NCBI GenBank assembly: GCA_028687545.1
Contig: JAQTZZ010000035.1
Span: 1-38,419 of the forward strand
Length of the DNA: 38,419 nt
Direction of reading: 5' to 3'
DNA from: Candidatus Wallbacteria bacterium
Lineage (GTDB): Bacteria; Muiribacteriota; JAQTZZ01
Shown here: in pieces, positions 7,734-16,085 of the stretch
Layout: the number at the start of each line of letters is the position of its first letter
Position numbering within the stretch: the stretch's first letter is position 1
Made by a program: the position numbers and the translations under genes
Notes under the pieces: model-generated
What the model was told of the DNA's origin: nothing
The model's input: the letters and a program-made list of their open reading frames with translations, nothing else
Databases searched by the model: none

Positions 7734-8294
7734 TCAGGTGAAAAGGTACATTTTTTTAGACTGCACTTCGATCTCGCGGAATTTCTCCCTCTCCGGCGCA
7801 GGCAGCGCCTGGTGAAAATCCGCGGACACGACGAACCCGTTGAACAGCTCCTTATTGTCGGATGAATCAACCAGAAAGATGCAGTACCCGATCAGGTTCA
7901 GCACATCGCCGCTGACGTCGATGCTCTTTTTCTCCCTGCCGCCAAGCATCCCGATGTTGCCATTTCCGATGTGGGCCAGTACATGCAGGCCGCAGGGGAA
8001 TCCCTTGTCCCTGAAATACCCGTCAACAGAGCTCTTGATTTTGTGGAGCAGGTCAGGCAGTTTTTCCAGCCGGGACGAGTCGAACAGCACCATCGTGTTG
8101 TCGCCGATGAAGCGGATGCAGAAACCGTCCTCAACGGCCACCAGGTCGCAGATTGTCTCGTGCATGCGGTTCAGCTCCTGATAAATCCCGGTGCAGTCAA
8201 AGTTCTTCTCTATGTATGAGAATTTCCGCAGATCAAAGTAAACGAGTATCACCCTTTGGGAAAACGGTGCGGCGATGCTTTTGAAATCCGGCAT
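7734..8294 (-). CDS. Single-domain class III nucleotidyl cyclase-like protein
   Basis: A 186-residue protein consisting of one adenylate/guanylate cyclase catalytic fold. The two metal-binding aspartates are present: VYFDLRKFS (about residues 18-26) and IRFIGDNTMVLF (about 60-71). The later GNGNIGMLGG and DVSGDVLNLIGY correspond to the G..vG..G and viGd.VN segments. The transition-state Asn is there, but the Arg normally four residues after it is replaced (LNLIGYC), so activity is doubtful. No sensor or membrane domain is attached. A strong GAGGAGG lies 5 nt before the start. It lies head to tail with the M28 peptidase gene (18 nt gap) and may be co-transcribed. Confidence 0.7.
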   Translation of the reverse strand: MPDFKSIAAPFSQRVILVYFDLRKFSYIEKNFDCTGIYQELNRMHETICDLVAVEDGFCIRFIGDNTMVLFDSSRLEKLPDLLHKIKSSVDGYFRDKGFPCGLHVLAHIGNGNIGMLGGREKKSIDVSGDVLNLIGYCIFLVDSSDNKELFNGFVVSADFHQALPAPEREKFREIEVQSKKMYLFT

Positions 8295-8312
8295 GGAATC
8301 CTCCTCTGCTTT

Positions 8313-9098
8313 TCATTTACCAGAAGCGCTGGCCAGGGCTTCCACTGCAGCCAATGCCCACTGCAGGACTGTCTGCATCGATTTCTCTTTCACTGTATTT
8401 ATCGAATCTCGCGGGCCGTTGTGCATTGTTTCGATTATGGGAGGCCTGACTGAAGGTGTTTTGCCCTTCTGCATGGCAGGAACAAAACCTGCCAGTATCT
8501 CAGCTTCATTCTCAGGAATTATGCAGACCGAGAGATTTGGGATCCCCTTTTTTTCAAAGGAAGCTTCGTCGCCATGAGGCAGGGCTTTCACAACCCGGAC
8601 AGGATGGCTTCTGATTGTTTTCCTGAGCATGGCCCTGAATATCAAGCCTGAACTCCTGCCCTGCGCAACCAGAATCAGATCCCCGGTTCCGCAGATGTCC
8701 AGATTGATCATGGCCTTGATGTCCTGTTTTCTGACCCGCTCCAGATATGCCCTGCTTCCCACTCCGTGGCCTTCCTCAAGGTCGAAGAAGACGAGATCGA
8801 GTGGAATCCCCGGGTCATTCTTCAGGTAATACTCAGCCATCCTGAGCAGAATGCTGACAGCAGCGGCATTGTCGTTAGCTCCTGTGCTGCCTCTGACGCT
8901 GTCGTAATGAGCCCCGAGCACAAGCCTTGGCCTGCCCGGATTAAAGGATAAGACTATATTTTCAAACCAGACACCATTTAAATTGTCCCGATAAAGGATA
9001 TAGGGACAGCCGGTTTCCCGGAGTATCCTGAGAAGCTCTCTGCGCCTTACTCTCTGACTTGCCGAGGCAATGCGGCTGACCCATTTTTTCAGGCTCAT
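8313..9098 (-). CDS. M28-family zinc aminopeptidase
   Basis: A 261-residue metallopeptidase that would release N-terminal amino acids. Metal ligands and catalytic residues are recognisable: GAHYDS (His64), GANDNAAA (Asp76, bridging), DLEEG (Glu108 and Glu109), NLDICG (Asp134), and a C-terminal His in ETMHNG (about 225). No signal peptide is evident, so it may be cytoplasmic. The ATG at 9098 has GGAGG 7 nt upstream. The longer frame from 9164 would overlap the kelch gene and was rejected. It lies 49 nt downstream of the kelch gene and could share its transcript. Confidence 0.9.
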   Translation of the reverse strand: MSLKKWVSRIASASQRVRRRELLRILRETGCPYILYRDNLNGVWFENIVLSFNPGRPRLVLGAHYDSVRGSTGANDNAAAVSILLRMAEYYLKNDPGIPLDLVFFDLEEGHGVGSRAYLERVRKQDIKAMINLDICGTGDLILVAQGRSSGLIFRAMLRKTIRSHPVRVVKALPHGDEASFEKKGIPNLSVCIIPENEAEILAGFVPAMQKGKTPSVRPPIIETMHNGPRDSINTVKEKSMQTVLQWALAAVEALASASGK

Positions 9099-9147
9099 CT
9101 TCAAACCTCCATTCAGAAACTTCTCCTGGCCAGTTCCACCATGAATT

Positions 9148-10341
9148 TCACTGATTTCCGGCACTGCGTTTGATGTTGAGCATTATGCCTATGGATATGG
9201 CCACGAAAATCAGGACAATGAATGACCCAAAGAACTTTCTGATGCCCATCGGCGCAGAGCACCAGACATCATTAAAGGTATGATTATCCTCGTCAGAGCC
9301 GCCGATTATCCAGATCCTGTCCTTGAAAACAACGCTCGATTGCGAAAATCTCGGGCTGAATCCCGCATTCTTTCTCGGATGCCCCCAGTTTGCCCCGTCT
9401 TTGGAAAACCAGATGTCATTCAGGCATGTTTTCTCACATTCGCCGCCTGTTATCCAGATTTTCCCCTGATATTCCAGGGCTGAATGCAGGGCGCGCTTGC
9501 CAAAGCCGCCATGCTGAGTGACAAGCTGCCAGTCAATGCCGTTTCTGGAAGACCAGACATCGTCCAAGTATGATATTCCATCAGCGAAAGCCATGCCTCC
9601 GATCATCCACAGGCAGTCGTTATGCACCACCAGGGCAGTAGAGTCTCTCAGATTGAAAGACGCTGCAGGCACCTCAAGCTTCCATTTCACTCCATCAGCA
9701 GAAGAAAAGACTGAGTTTTTGCTTTTATCCTCAAAACTCTTTATCAGCCAGATCCTGTCCTTAAAAAGAACGCATCCTGCCAGGTTTTTATAGAAATCAG
9801 CGGAATTGAAAATCTGTGTCCACTTTACTCCATCATTGCTGTTCCAGACCATCAACTGATGATCATATCCGTTTCTGGAGATTACCCACATCTTATCCTG
9901 GAAAATAAAACCTGAAAGCAGATAACCGCCAAAAGTATTGCAGTCAGAAATCACTTCCTTCCAGATGGTTCCGTCTGCTGAGTTCCAGACGTCTCCACCA
10001 CCTTTTACTGCCGGATTGCCTCCACCGATAACCCAGATTTTATCCTGAAAGACCAGGCTCAGGTGAGAAGCGCGCGGGCTGAATCCTGCGTCCGCGGTTT
10101 TCTGGATCCAGCCATTGACCCTCACTTTGCCGGATTTTTGTACAGAAGCTGCAGGCATTTCAAGCGTCGGCGCAGGCGCTGGAGTGGCCGCAGGTGTAAG
10201 CGTAACAATTCTCAGTTCAGGCGTTGCGGCTGTTTGCACAGGCTGGCCCTGGGAAATCCTTTGAGCAATTGCACCAGCGGCAATGCAATGAAAAAGGATC
10301 AGCGAAATCAGTAAACCTGCAAAGATATTACCTTTTTTCAT
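9148..10341 (-). CDS. Exported, membrane-anchored six-bladed kelch-type propeller protein
   Basis: A 397-residue protein with a signal peptide (residues 1-27, MKKGNIFAGLL...AIAQ) and a low-complexity Pro/Ala/Thr linker. Six kelch-like blades follow, each built as V-F-x-D-x-[IL]-W-[VI]-I-G-G then D-V-W-x-S-x-D-G-x-x-W. It ends in a C-terminal transmembrane helix (FIVLIFVAISIGIMLNI) and a short basic tail. It would display a beta-propeller outside the cytoplasmic membrane. The blade motif is the same as in the giant protein at 30803-38419. The ATG at 10341 has GGAG 5 nt upstream; the frame from 10389 has no ribosome site. Binding partner unknown. Confidence 0.88.
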   Translation of the reverse strand: MKKGNIFAGLLISLILFHCIAAGAIAQRISQGQPVQTAATPELRIVTLTPAATPAPAPTLEMPAASVQKSGKVRVNGWIQKTADAGFSPRASHLSLVFQDKIWVIGGGNPAVKGGGDVWNSADGTIWKEVISDCNTFGGYLLSGFIFQDKMWVISRNGYDHQLMVWNSNDGVKWTQIFNSADFYKNLAGCVLFKDRIWLIKSFEDKSKNSVFSSADGVKWKLEVPAASFNLRDSTALVVHNDCLWMIGGMAFADGISYLDDVWSSRNGIDWQLVTQHGGFGKRALHSALEYQGKIWITGGECEKTCLNDIWFSKDGANWGHPRKNAGFSPRFSQSSVVFKDRIWIIGGSDEDNHTFNDVWCSAPMGIRKFFGSFIVLIFVAISIGIMLNIKRSAGNQ

Positions 10342-10363
10342 AAATACTCCACCTGTTTTAGAT

Positions 10364-10372
10364 ATGATACCA
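10364..10372 (-). promoter_or_regulatory. Extended -10 promoter of the kelch gene
   Basis: On the minus strand TGGTATCAT (extended -10 TGn plus a TATAAT-like box). A nearly identical segment precedes the GNAT gene at 11444-11452. No -35 at standard spacing, which extended -10 promoters tolerate. Confidence 0.4.
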
Positions 10373-10417
10373 GAATGGAAATTTTCCATCGAGTCAACGC
10401 AGAAGCGCTGGTAGAAC

Positions 10418-10942
10418 TCATCTTTTCAGCTCCATCACTGTCATGAAACTGCCGATCATCAAAAGCCTGTCGCTGTGGCTCTGCATCTGCGGGTTGATTT
10501 CATTCGGTCTGAGACCCGGGATCAGCTTCCTGCCGATATTCTCGCTCATCTGTTCCACCAGTTCCGAGCAGAACCATCTGTCAGGATCCTGACCGAACGT
10601 CTGCGAGGCATAGCCGATGATCCCCTGCCAGTCGTATTTCCGTCCGACCTGGGTGTTGAGCCAGGCCCAGCCGGCCTCGCTTTCGCCGGCGGTCAAATCC
10701 CTGATTTCATAGACATCGGCAGTGCAGATGCAGGTCATCTCATTCCAGTTGATCAGCTGCACGCCTTTTCCGGGTTCAGACTCGATCTTTTCGGCATTCC
10801 TGATCACTGCCACATGGCTGTATCTGTCCTCAGGCTTCTGCCGCAGCTTCGGCCAGTATCTGACAACCAGGTCCGGCAGGCCGTTTCCCTGGTAATACAC
10901 GACCCTGATCAATGAGTCTATGATTGGCTTGAACTCGTTCAT
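10418..10942 (-). CDS. YiiX-like permuted papain-fold hydrolase
   Basis: A 174-residue protein of the NlpC/P60-related permuted papain-like group. The catalytic His is in RYSHVAVI (His43) and the Cys in WFCSELVE (Cys125), in the circularly permuted order His-then-Cys. GRKYDWQGI is the conserved central segment. Relatives cleave amide or lipid-linked bonds, sometimes in cell-wall or phage contexts. No signal peptide is seen. GGAGG lies just before the ATG. The downstream neighbour on the same strand is the kelch gene; upstream is a GNAT gene 25 nt away, so a small operon is possible. Confidence 0.75.
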   Translation of the reverse strand: MNEFKPIIDSLIRVVYYQGNGLPDLVVRYWPKLRQKPEDRYSHVAVIRNAEKIESEPGKGVQLINWNEMTCICTADVYEIRDLTAGESEAGWAWLNTQVGRKYDWQGIIGYASQTFGQDPDRWFCSELVEQMSENIGRKLIPGLRPNEINPQMQSHSDRLLMIGSFMTVMELKR

Positions 10943-10967
10943 CTGCCCTCCAGATTCGGGGACTGTG

Positions 10968-11411
10968 CTAGGAAAGCTTCAGCGTAAACTTGAAATGCGA
11001 TCCTGCAAACCCCTGCTGTTCGTAAAATCTGTGGGATTCAAATCTGCCCCTGTCGCAGCTTACTTCCAGAATGGCACAGCCGGATTCCAGAGCTTTCTCT
11101 TTCAGTTTTCGAACTATTTGCCCGCCCAGTCCCCGGCATCTGTATTCAGGGACAACGTACAATTCCTGGATTTCCGCGACAGGCCCGCAATGATGCAGCA
11201 GAGTCTGGATCTGGAGGCTCCCGAAAGCGATGACTCTATTATTCACCAAAGCAGCCTGATAGAACACATCAGGATTCTGCAGGTTTTTCGAATATGCTTT
11301 TTCGAATTCCTGATATTCAAAAGTCTGTTCTTCCAGAGCGCAGATCAGGCTGTGTATGTCCTGCAGATCGCTGATTGCAGCAGGACGGAGGAAATACCCG
11401 TTCAATTGCAT
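10968..11411 (-). CDS. GNAT N-acetyltransferase
   Basis: A 147-residue acetyl-CoA-dependent transferase. Motif A is ELYVVPEYRCRGLGGQIV (about residues 90-107), with the R-G-x-G-G pyrophosphate-binding turn. The C-terminal FYEQQGF segment is motif B. It resembles PhnO or small amine acetyltransferases, but the substrate cannot be read from sequence. AAAGG lies 8 nt before the ATG, and an extended -10 promoter about 32 nt upstream of the start. Confidence 0.88.
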   Translation of the reverse strand: MQLNGYFLRPAAISDLQDIHSLICALEEQTFEYQEFEKAYSKNLQNPDVFYQAALVNNRVIAFGSLQIQTLLHHCGPVAEIQELYVVPEYRCRGLGGQIVRKLKEKALESGCAILEVSCDRGRFESHRFYEQQGFAGSHFKFTLKLS

Positions 11412-11443
11412 GTGATTAACCTTTTATTCCATGTGTTTAAAAT

Positions 11444-11452
11444 ATGATACCA
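11444..11452 (-). promoter_or_regulatory. Extended -10 promoter of the GNAT gene
   Basis: Minus-strand TGGTATCAT, followed by AT and an A/T-rich stretch ending in AAACA, as before the kelch gene at 10364. Inferred from the shared sequence and position before two unrelated starts. Confidence 0.4.
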
Positions 11453-11526
11453 GATGGATAAAATTATCGGGTAACAGCCGCCTTGCTTATCTCCGTCAAG
11501 GATTGGCTTGAATGCAGATACCCGGT

Positions 11527-13299
11527 TTACTTTGCTGTTCTGAATGTCAGGCGCACAGGCTTCAGGTAAAATCCGTTCTGATCGCAGAAACCTAGGAATC
11601 TGAGCGTATTCAGCGAGTAACTATACTGCCTGCCGGGTTCCAGCTTCACAGGGATCGTCAGCACTGTGAACGAGCCGTCATAGGACAGCTTGCCCGCAGT
11701 TTTCGGGAGATCCGCGCCGCCGCAGAATGACCAGTTGCCGTCAATCATGGGCCGGTCGAATTTCACAGTGATCCTGTCCAGCCTGCTGTCTACATTGTCA
11801 GCTCCACCGGCAGGCGTGACAGAAACTATCTTCGGCCTGCCGGCTCCGTCTTCGGATGTCATAAAGGCGACTTCCACAGGCATGAGGGGATTGCCGTCCC
11901 TGTCCATGAATGTCATGTAATTATCAGAATTCAGCTGGAAATGATAACACCAGTTCGGCTTGAGCTTGACCGGGATAGTGAGGATCTTTCCTGTACCATC
12001 GTAAGTCAGTGTGCCCATTTCAGGAAAGTCATCCCCTTCTCCGATAACAGCCCAGGCCTTGTCCTTCATGGGCCGGTCGAATTCAACCGTGATCCTGTCG
12101 CATCTGAAGTCCACGTCCAGTCCCTGGTTGGCAGGCTCCATTCTCACTATTTTCGGGGCTTTCAGTTCCAGTTCCTTCCGCTCTTTCTCCCACCTGGCAC
12201 TGAAATCCGCCAGATGCCTGTCCGCCTGCTTCGCGAAACTGCTCACATAGCTGATGACAGCCGGGAAAGCCGCTTCCAGCGATCCACGACTGTTTTTTTT
12301 CTGAAAGGCCTTCCACATGATATCCGAGATGCCTCTGGTCATGATGAAATAGCGGCGCTCTTCACTGTCGATCTTTTTCTCAGCTGCCTGATCGCCGAAA
12401 GTCTTTCTCAGGTAGCACACCTCAGAGGCCCTGACACAGCTTTCGTAAAGGAAGGTCTTCCATTCCCCGTATGCCTGTTCCGCCATTTTTTCTCTGACAA
12501 GTTTGAAAATCTTCTCTCCGCCACTGCCAAACTTAAGGCTGTTCGCATCCACCAGAGGATTGACATAGGAATGGGAAAATTCGTGGATTATCGTATCCAG
12601 GACATCCTCGTCGAAATCCGGCCTGCCATGATCATCAGTCTGCCAGATGCCCAGAATCGAGAAACATTCCTCAATGGAGTCAGGCAGCAGGATTTGCGCG
12701 CCGTAACAGCAGGGTCCATTGAGAAATGCAGGTACCAGTATGAAACGGTGCCCGGCATTATCGCCGAAAAAGGCCTGCAGGAAAGGAATGATGTCATTCC
12801 TGCCGAGCAGTGTCTTGAGCCTCTGCCCGGAAAGAGCCAGCAGCGAAGCGTGCTGTTTCATGAACTCAGGAAAACTGCTGTCCCTGACGAAAGACTCCAG
12901 CGCCTGCCTGAACTTCACGGCATCGTCTCTCTGCCATCTCTTGTCCTTGAGAATGGACCTGTAATCATCCCTGATCCGCATGCTGTCTATACTGTCCAGG
13001 CTGGCCGCGAATCTCATCACTGCATCGTATCCGACTCCATGGTCCTGATAAAGATTCCGGGCCATGGCCACTGCCTCATGCTCCCTGAATGGCCCGAAAA
13101 ATCTGTCTGCGTCCTTGGCAAACCCGCTGATCATGCATTCCTGGTATTCAGGATTGCCGGCCAGCCTGAAAACCAGGCTCAGAAGTTCGAACCTCGGATC
13201 AGTCTGGATGACAATCTGCCTGAATTCGCCTGTCCAGCCAATGGCGCATTGTATTGTAAGAGCCGTGAAAACCAGGATCAGAAAAATTCTCCTCTGCAT
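11527..13299 (-). CDS. Secreted DUF4932-type metalloprotease-like protein with two Ig-like domains
   Basis: A 590-residue exported protein. Residues 1-21 form a signal peptide. Residues about 25-375 match the DUF4932 type, including the zinc-protease helix IIHEFSHSYVNP with HEFSH at 239-243. Two SbsA-like Ig domains follow (about 388-480 and 490-590), each opening PKIV-x-[MV]-x-P and containing FDRPM and LTIPVKL. Such domains mediate extracellular adhesion or spacing. The HExxH motif supports zinc binding, but proteolysis is not shown. GGAGG lies 5 nt before the ATG. A 467-codon frame on the opposite strand (11941-13344) is an antisense shadow. Confidence 0.82.
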   Translation of the reverse strand: MQRRIFLILVFTALTIQCAIGWTGEFRQIVIQTDPRFELLSLVFRLAGNPEYQECMISGFAKDADRFFGPFREHEAVAMARNLYQDHGVGYDAVMRFAASLDSIDSMRIRDDYRSILKDKRWQRDDAVKFRQALESFVRDSSFPEFMKQHASLLALSGQRLKTLLGRNDIIPFLQAFFGDNAGHRFILVPAFLNGPCCYGAQILLPDSIEECFSILGIWQTDDHGRPDFDEDVLDTIIHEFSHSYVNPLVDANSLKFGSGGEKIFKLVREKMAEQAYGEWKTFLYESCVRASEVCYLRKTFGDQAAEKKIDSEERRYFIMTRGISDIMWKAFQKKNSRGSLEAAFPAVISYVSSFAKQADRHLADFSARWEKERKELELKAPKIVRMEPANQGLDVDFRCDRITVEFDRPMKDKAWAVIGEGDDFPEMGTLTYDGTGKILTIPVKLKPNWCYHFQLNSDNYMTFMDRDGNPLMPVEVAFMTSEDGAGRPKIVSVTPAGGADNVDSRLDRITVKFDRPMIDGNWSFCGGADLPKTAGKLSYDGSFTVLTIPVKLEPGRQYSYSLNTLRFLGFCDQNGFYLKPVRLTFRTAK

Positions 13300-13533
13300 G
13301 TTATCCTCCAGAATTTACCTGATTGCATAGCGCCGACTAACTGACATCTGCAATCCATTGAATACAGAATAATACATGACTGGCAGGATTGTAAAGCCCC
13401 AGGATACATGATACAGGGACGATGCATTATTATTTTACTTTTCCAGGTGTTTAATTCTGGTCTTCCCTTTCATTTATCCTGCAGAATCATTAAAATTACT
13501 GAAGCAGCAAGACGAAATTCTGCGGAGGACATA

Positions 13534-14451
13534 ATGAAAAAGGAAACATCCCAGCATGGGGTCAAAGTTGAATCAACCGGAACCTATCCGAATGAGACAA
13601 TCTGGCGGCTCTGCGAACGCGGGAGCTGCCGCAGCTTTTCCAATAAATTGGTCGCTTCAGACGTGCAGGAGCTGTTGTTTAAGGCAGCTACGCACGCTCC
13701 TACAGGCGGGAATCTCCAGCCTTTTTCCATCATCAAGATCGAAGACCGGAAAGTCTCGGCAAGACTCAGCGAGCTTGTCGAAGGACAGGCCTTTGTAGCA
13801 GAGGCTCCGCTCAACCTGCTCTTCTGCCTGGACTGGCACAGGTTGCGGCGCTGGGCTGAGCTTGAATCCGCGCCATTTTCCGCTCATCACAGTTTCAGGC
13901 ATTTCTGGATCTCGATTCAGGACACTGCCATGTCTGCCCAGAATCTGTGCACAGCAGCCGATTCAATGGGACTGGGATCAGTGTATATCGGAACAGTGCT
14001 GGAATGTTTCAGCGAACTGAAAGTTCTGTTTGACCTGCCTGAGCTGGTTTTCCCTGTAGTGCTGCTGTCTCTTGGATATCCCAAGTTTAAACCTTCTGTC
14101 CGCAAAAAGCTTGCTGCTTCTGTAATCGTACATACCGAAAAGTACAGGGAAATGACTGACCTGGAATTGCGGCAGGCATTTGAGGAAAAATATCCTGATG
14201 TAAAGATAGAAGCGACTACAGAGCGGATTGAACAGATGGCCAAAGTCTGCCGGGCCGTAGAAGGCGATGAATTCGCAGAGAAATGCCTGGGATCGATCAG
14301 GGAGCATGGATATATCAACGCAGTCCAGCGCTATTTCGGGTTGCATTATGTGGCTGACGAGATGGCTCTAGGAAATGCGAAGTTCCTGGAAACATTCAGG
14401 GAATTCGGATTCGGCTGGTTCGACGAATATGAGAAACTGGTGAAAAAGTGA
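13534..14451 (+). CDS. Nitroreductase family flavoprotein
   Basis: A 305-residue FMN-dependent NAD(P)H oxidoreductase. The N-terminal RGSCRSFSNK region (about residues 28-37) and ATHAPTGGNLQPF (about 51-63) bind FMN phosphate. IQDTAMSAQNLCTAADSMGLGSVYIG (split over about 127-152) is the conserved central helix. LLSLGYPKFKP completes the fold. Beyond the family core lies a C-terminal extension of about 90 residues with IEQMAKVCRAV. GGAGG 5 nt before ATG 13534 fixes the start; the frame upstream to 13408 is untranslated leader. A decayed copy lies at 15901-16038. Substrate unknown. Confidence 0.9.
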   Translation: MKKETSQHGVKVESTGTYPNETIWRLCERGSCRSFSNKLVASDVQELLFKAATHAPTGGNLQPFSIIKIEDRKVSARLSELVEGQAFVAEAPLNLLFCLDWHRLRRWAELESAPFSAHHSFRHFWISIQDTAMSAQNLCTAADSMGLGSVYIGTVLECFSELKVLFDLPELVFPVVLLSLGYPKFKPSVRKKLAASVIVHTEKYREMTDLELRQAFEEKYPDVKIEATTERIEQMAKVCRAVEGDEFAEKCLGSIREHGYINAVQRYFGLHYVADEMALGNAKFLETFREFGFGWFDEYEKLVKK

Positions 14452-14568
14452 TTCCTGGCTGCCATGCATCTGCCTGATGCCGAAATCCGGCAATTTGAAG
14501 GCTGCGGATTTCCAGTATATGATAGATGGATCTGATTTGAGCCGGAATTCTGTTACAAAGGATTGAGT

Positions 14569-15033
14569 TTGTTTAACATTTCAAGTCTGATTTCAGAAAA
14601 TACCCGCTGGGCGATCACCATTCTGTTTACAGGAGCTATTTTTTCTTTCTACGGCATTGAGGATCTGCATGAATATTTTGGCACCAGGAACTGGCTCCCA
14701 GCTGAAGCTCAGATAACAAGCTCAGAGCTTAAAACAAGGCACATCGGCGGTAAGCGTCCGCATGATGTTCAATATCTGGATGTGACCTATGCTTACACTG
14801 CAGGAGATGCGAAGTGCGAAGGCAGGCAGTACAGGCTTGGAGATGTGGAATTCCCATGGAAAGAAGAATACTCAGTGTCTAAAGTCATACAGATCTATTT
14901 TGACCCCGAAGCTCCCGGCTGTTCAGTGGCCCGCCGCTCATCAGATATGTGGTTTTCAGTCGGGATTCTGTGCTTTGGGGCAGTCATGATACTCTGTGGA
15001 ATAGGGATGTTCATTCAGGACCGATCCCCATAA
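14569..15033 (+). CDS. DUF3592-type membrane protein
   Basis: A 154-residue protein with two transmembrane helices flanking an exported-looking beta domain (WAITILFTGAIFSFYGI near the start, FSVGILCFGAVMILCGIGMF near the end). The middle contains YLDVTYAYTAG and IYFDPEAPGCSV, the pattern of the DUF3592 family. Function of the family is unknown. The start is TTG at 14569, with AAAGGA 6 nt upstream; an alternative TTG at 14563 would sit on top of that site. Confidence 0.75.
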   Translation: MFNISSLISENTRWAITILFTGAIFSFYGIEDLHEYFGTRNWLPAEAQITSSELKTRHIGGKRPHDVQYLDVTYAYTAGDAKCEGRQYRLGDVEFPWKEEYSVSKVIQIYFDPEAPGCSVARRSSDMWFSVGILCFGAVMILCGIGMFIQDRSP

Positions 15034-15327
15034 CCGGACATTATTACTCTGTCTAATATTTTTCAATCCCCGCTTAATTCTAATCAATATCTCCTGAGAG
15101 TCATTGCAGAAGCCCAGAATCAATCACGATCATATTTTCATCAAAGAACTTTTATCAATGTCCGGATAAATTCAATTTACGCAATTTTGCAGTTGTCCCT
15201 CTCATGTCTCGCATATCATTCGCAGGCCTGAAAAACGCCTTTTCCAGGGAGATACAGGGGACACCATAACTGAGTAACGGGACTGGCTCGGTTTGAAGGA
15301 TTCAAGACTCTGCGATATTCTGTCACA
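15034..15327. other. Intergenic stretch with no gene seen
   Basis: 294 nt with stops in all useful frames. The only structure seen is a weak short stem (AGGC...GCCTTTT) near 15225-15242. I see no RNA gene or clear promoter. Confidence 0.5.
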
Positions 15328-15879
15328 ATGATCAGGATACAGCCTTTGACGGAAATCAATGCAGACGATCTGGTGCGCCTCGTTTCAGGCTACACTTCAA
15401 ATGAATTGTTCCGGGTCAGCAGAACAGAAACTGACGGAAATTTTACGCTTAAGCTGGAACTCACGGAATCAGCCGGACCCTATCACAAGCGTTTCAATCC
15501 GGAACAGGATCTGGAGCATTACCTGAAACTCCCGGAGCTTGGTTTTTCTTTCGGAGCATTTGAGAACGAGCTCCTGGTTGGTCTGGCACTGGCCGAACCC
15601 AGGCAGTGGAACAGAAGCCTGATGGTGTGGGAACTGCATGTTGCGGAAGATCACCGCGGCTGCGGGATCGGAAGGATGCTTGTGGACTCATTGTCCGGCA
15701 GGGCGGCAGAAGCAGGGCTCAGGACTCTGGTTGCAGAAACTCAGAATACCAATCTGCCTGCCATCCGCTTTTACCGCAGCGTGGGCTTCAGGATCGAAGG
15801 CATCGATCTGTCACTTTACTCCAACGCCGACTTTCCGGACGGGGAAATCGCGCTTTTCATGAAAAAGATCATCGGGTAA
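15328..15879 (+). CDS. GNAT N-acetyltransferase (streptothricin-acetyltransferase-like)
   Basis: A 183-residue acetyltransferase. Motif A is LHVAEDHRGCGIGRMLVDSL (about residues 98-117) and motif B NLPAIRFYRSVGFR (about 141-154), followed by YSNADFPDGEIALFMKK. That C-terminal pattern is shared with Sat-type streptothricin acetyltransferases, but resistance cannot be claimed. No ribosome binding site is visible before the ATG. A nitroreductase remnant starts 21 nt after the stop. Confidence 0.88.
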   Translation: MIRIQPLTEINADDLVRLVSGYTSNELFRVSRTETDGNFTLKLELTESAGPYHKRFNPEQDLEHYLKLPELGFSFGAFENELLVGLALAEPRQWNRSLMVWELHVAEDHRGCGIGRMLVDSLSGRAAEAGLRTLVAETQNTNLPAIRFYRSVGFRIEGIDLSLYSNADFPDGEIALFMKKIIG

Positions 15880-15900
15880 CAACTGAATCCGGAGGGTTTG

Positions 15901-16038
15901 ATGAAAAAAAAGGAAATTTCACATCACGGTGTCAAAATAGAAATTACGCCTGAGCGGCTTAAATAGATGGCCAAAGTCTGCCAGGTTAGTGCTGATGCGC
16001 GAAGTGATCGGGCTCTGGCGATAAGAAAAATCGCCTGA
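15901..16038 (+). pseudogene. Decayed, internally deleted nitroreductase copy
   Basis: A 46-codon frame with one internal TAG (15964-15966). Its start (MKKKEISHHGVKIE) matches the start of the nitroreductase at 13534 (MKKETSQHGVKVE). It then jumps to the equivalent of residues about 230-240 of that protein (PERLK-stop-MAKVC against TERIEQMAKVC). The TAG stands where the intact gene has CAG, a single C-to-T change. About 200 codons are missing between the two matching parts. A strong GGAGGG remains before the ATG. Reading past the TAG, similarity ends after MAKVC. Confidence 0.7.
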
Positions 16039-16062
16039 CGCGTTCTCCGCTGCCAGGCGATT
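16024..16062 (-). terminator. Terminator of the secreted-protein gene
   Basis: A perfect 9-bp stem AATCGCCTG / CAGGCGATT with a 16-nt loop. On the minus strand the second arm runs into TTTTTCTT, 24 nt beyond the stop at 16086. The plus strand has no T run, so it serves the minus-strand gene. Confidence 0.75.
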
Positions 16063-16085
16063 CGATTGCCTTTCTGAGCAGAACT

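Noticed and set aside
11941-13344. A 467-codon open frame on the plus strand
   Set aside because: It is antisense to the DUF4932 gene, which has a signal peptide, a ribosome site and recognisable domains. The antisense frame shows none of these.
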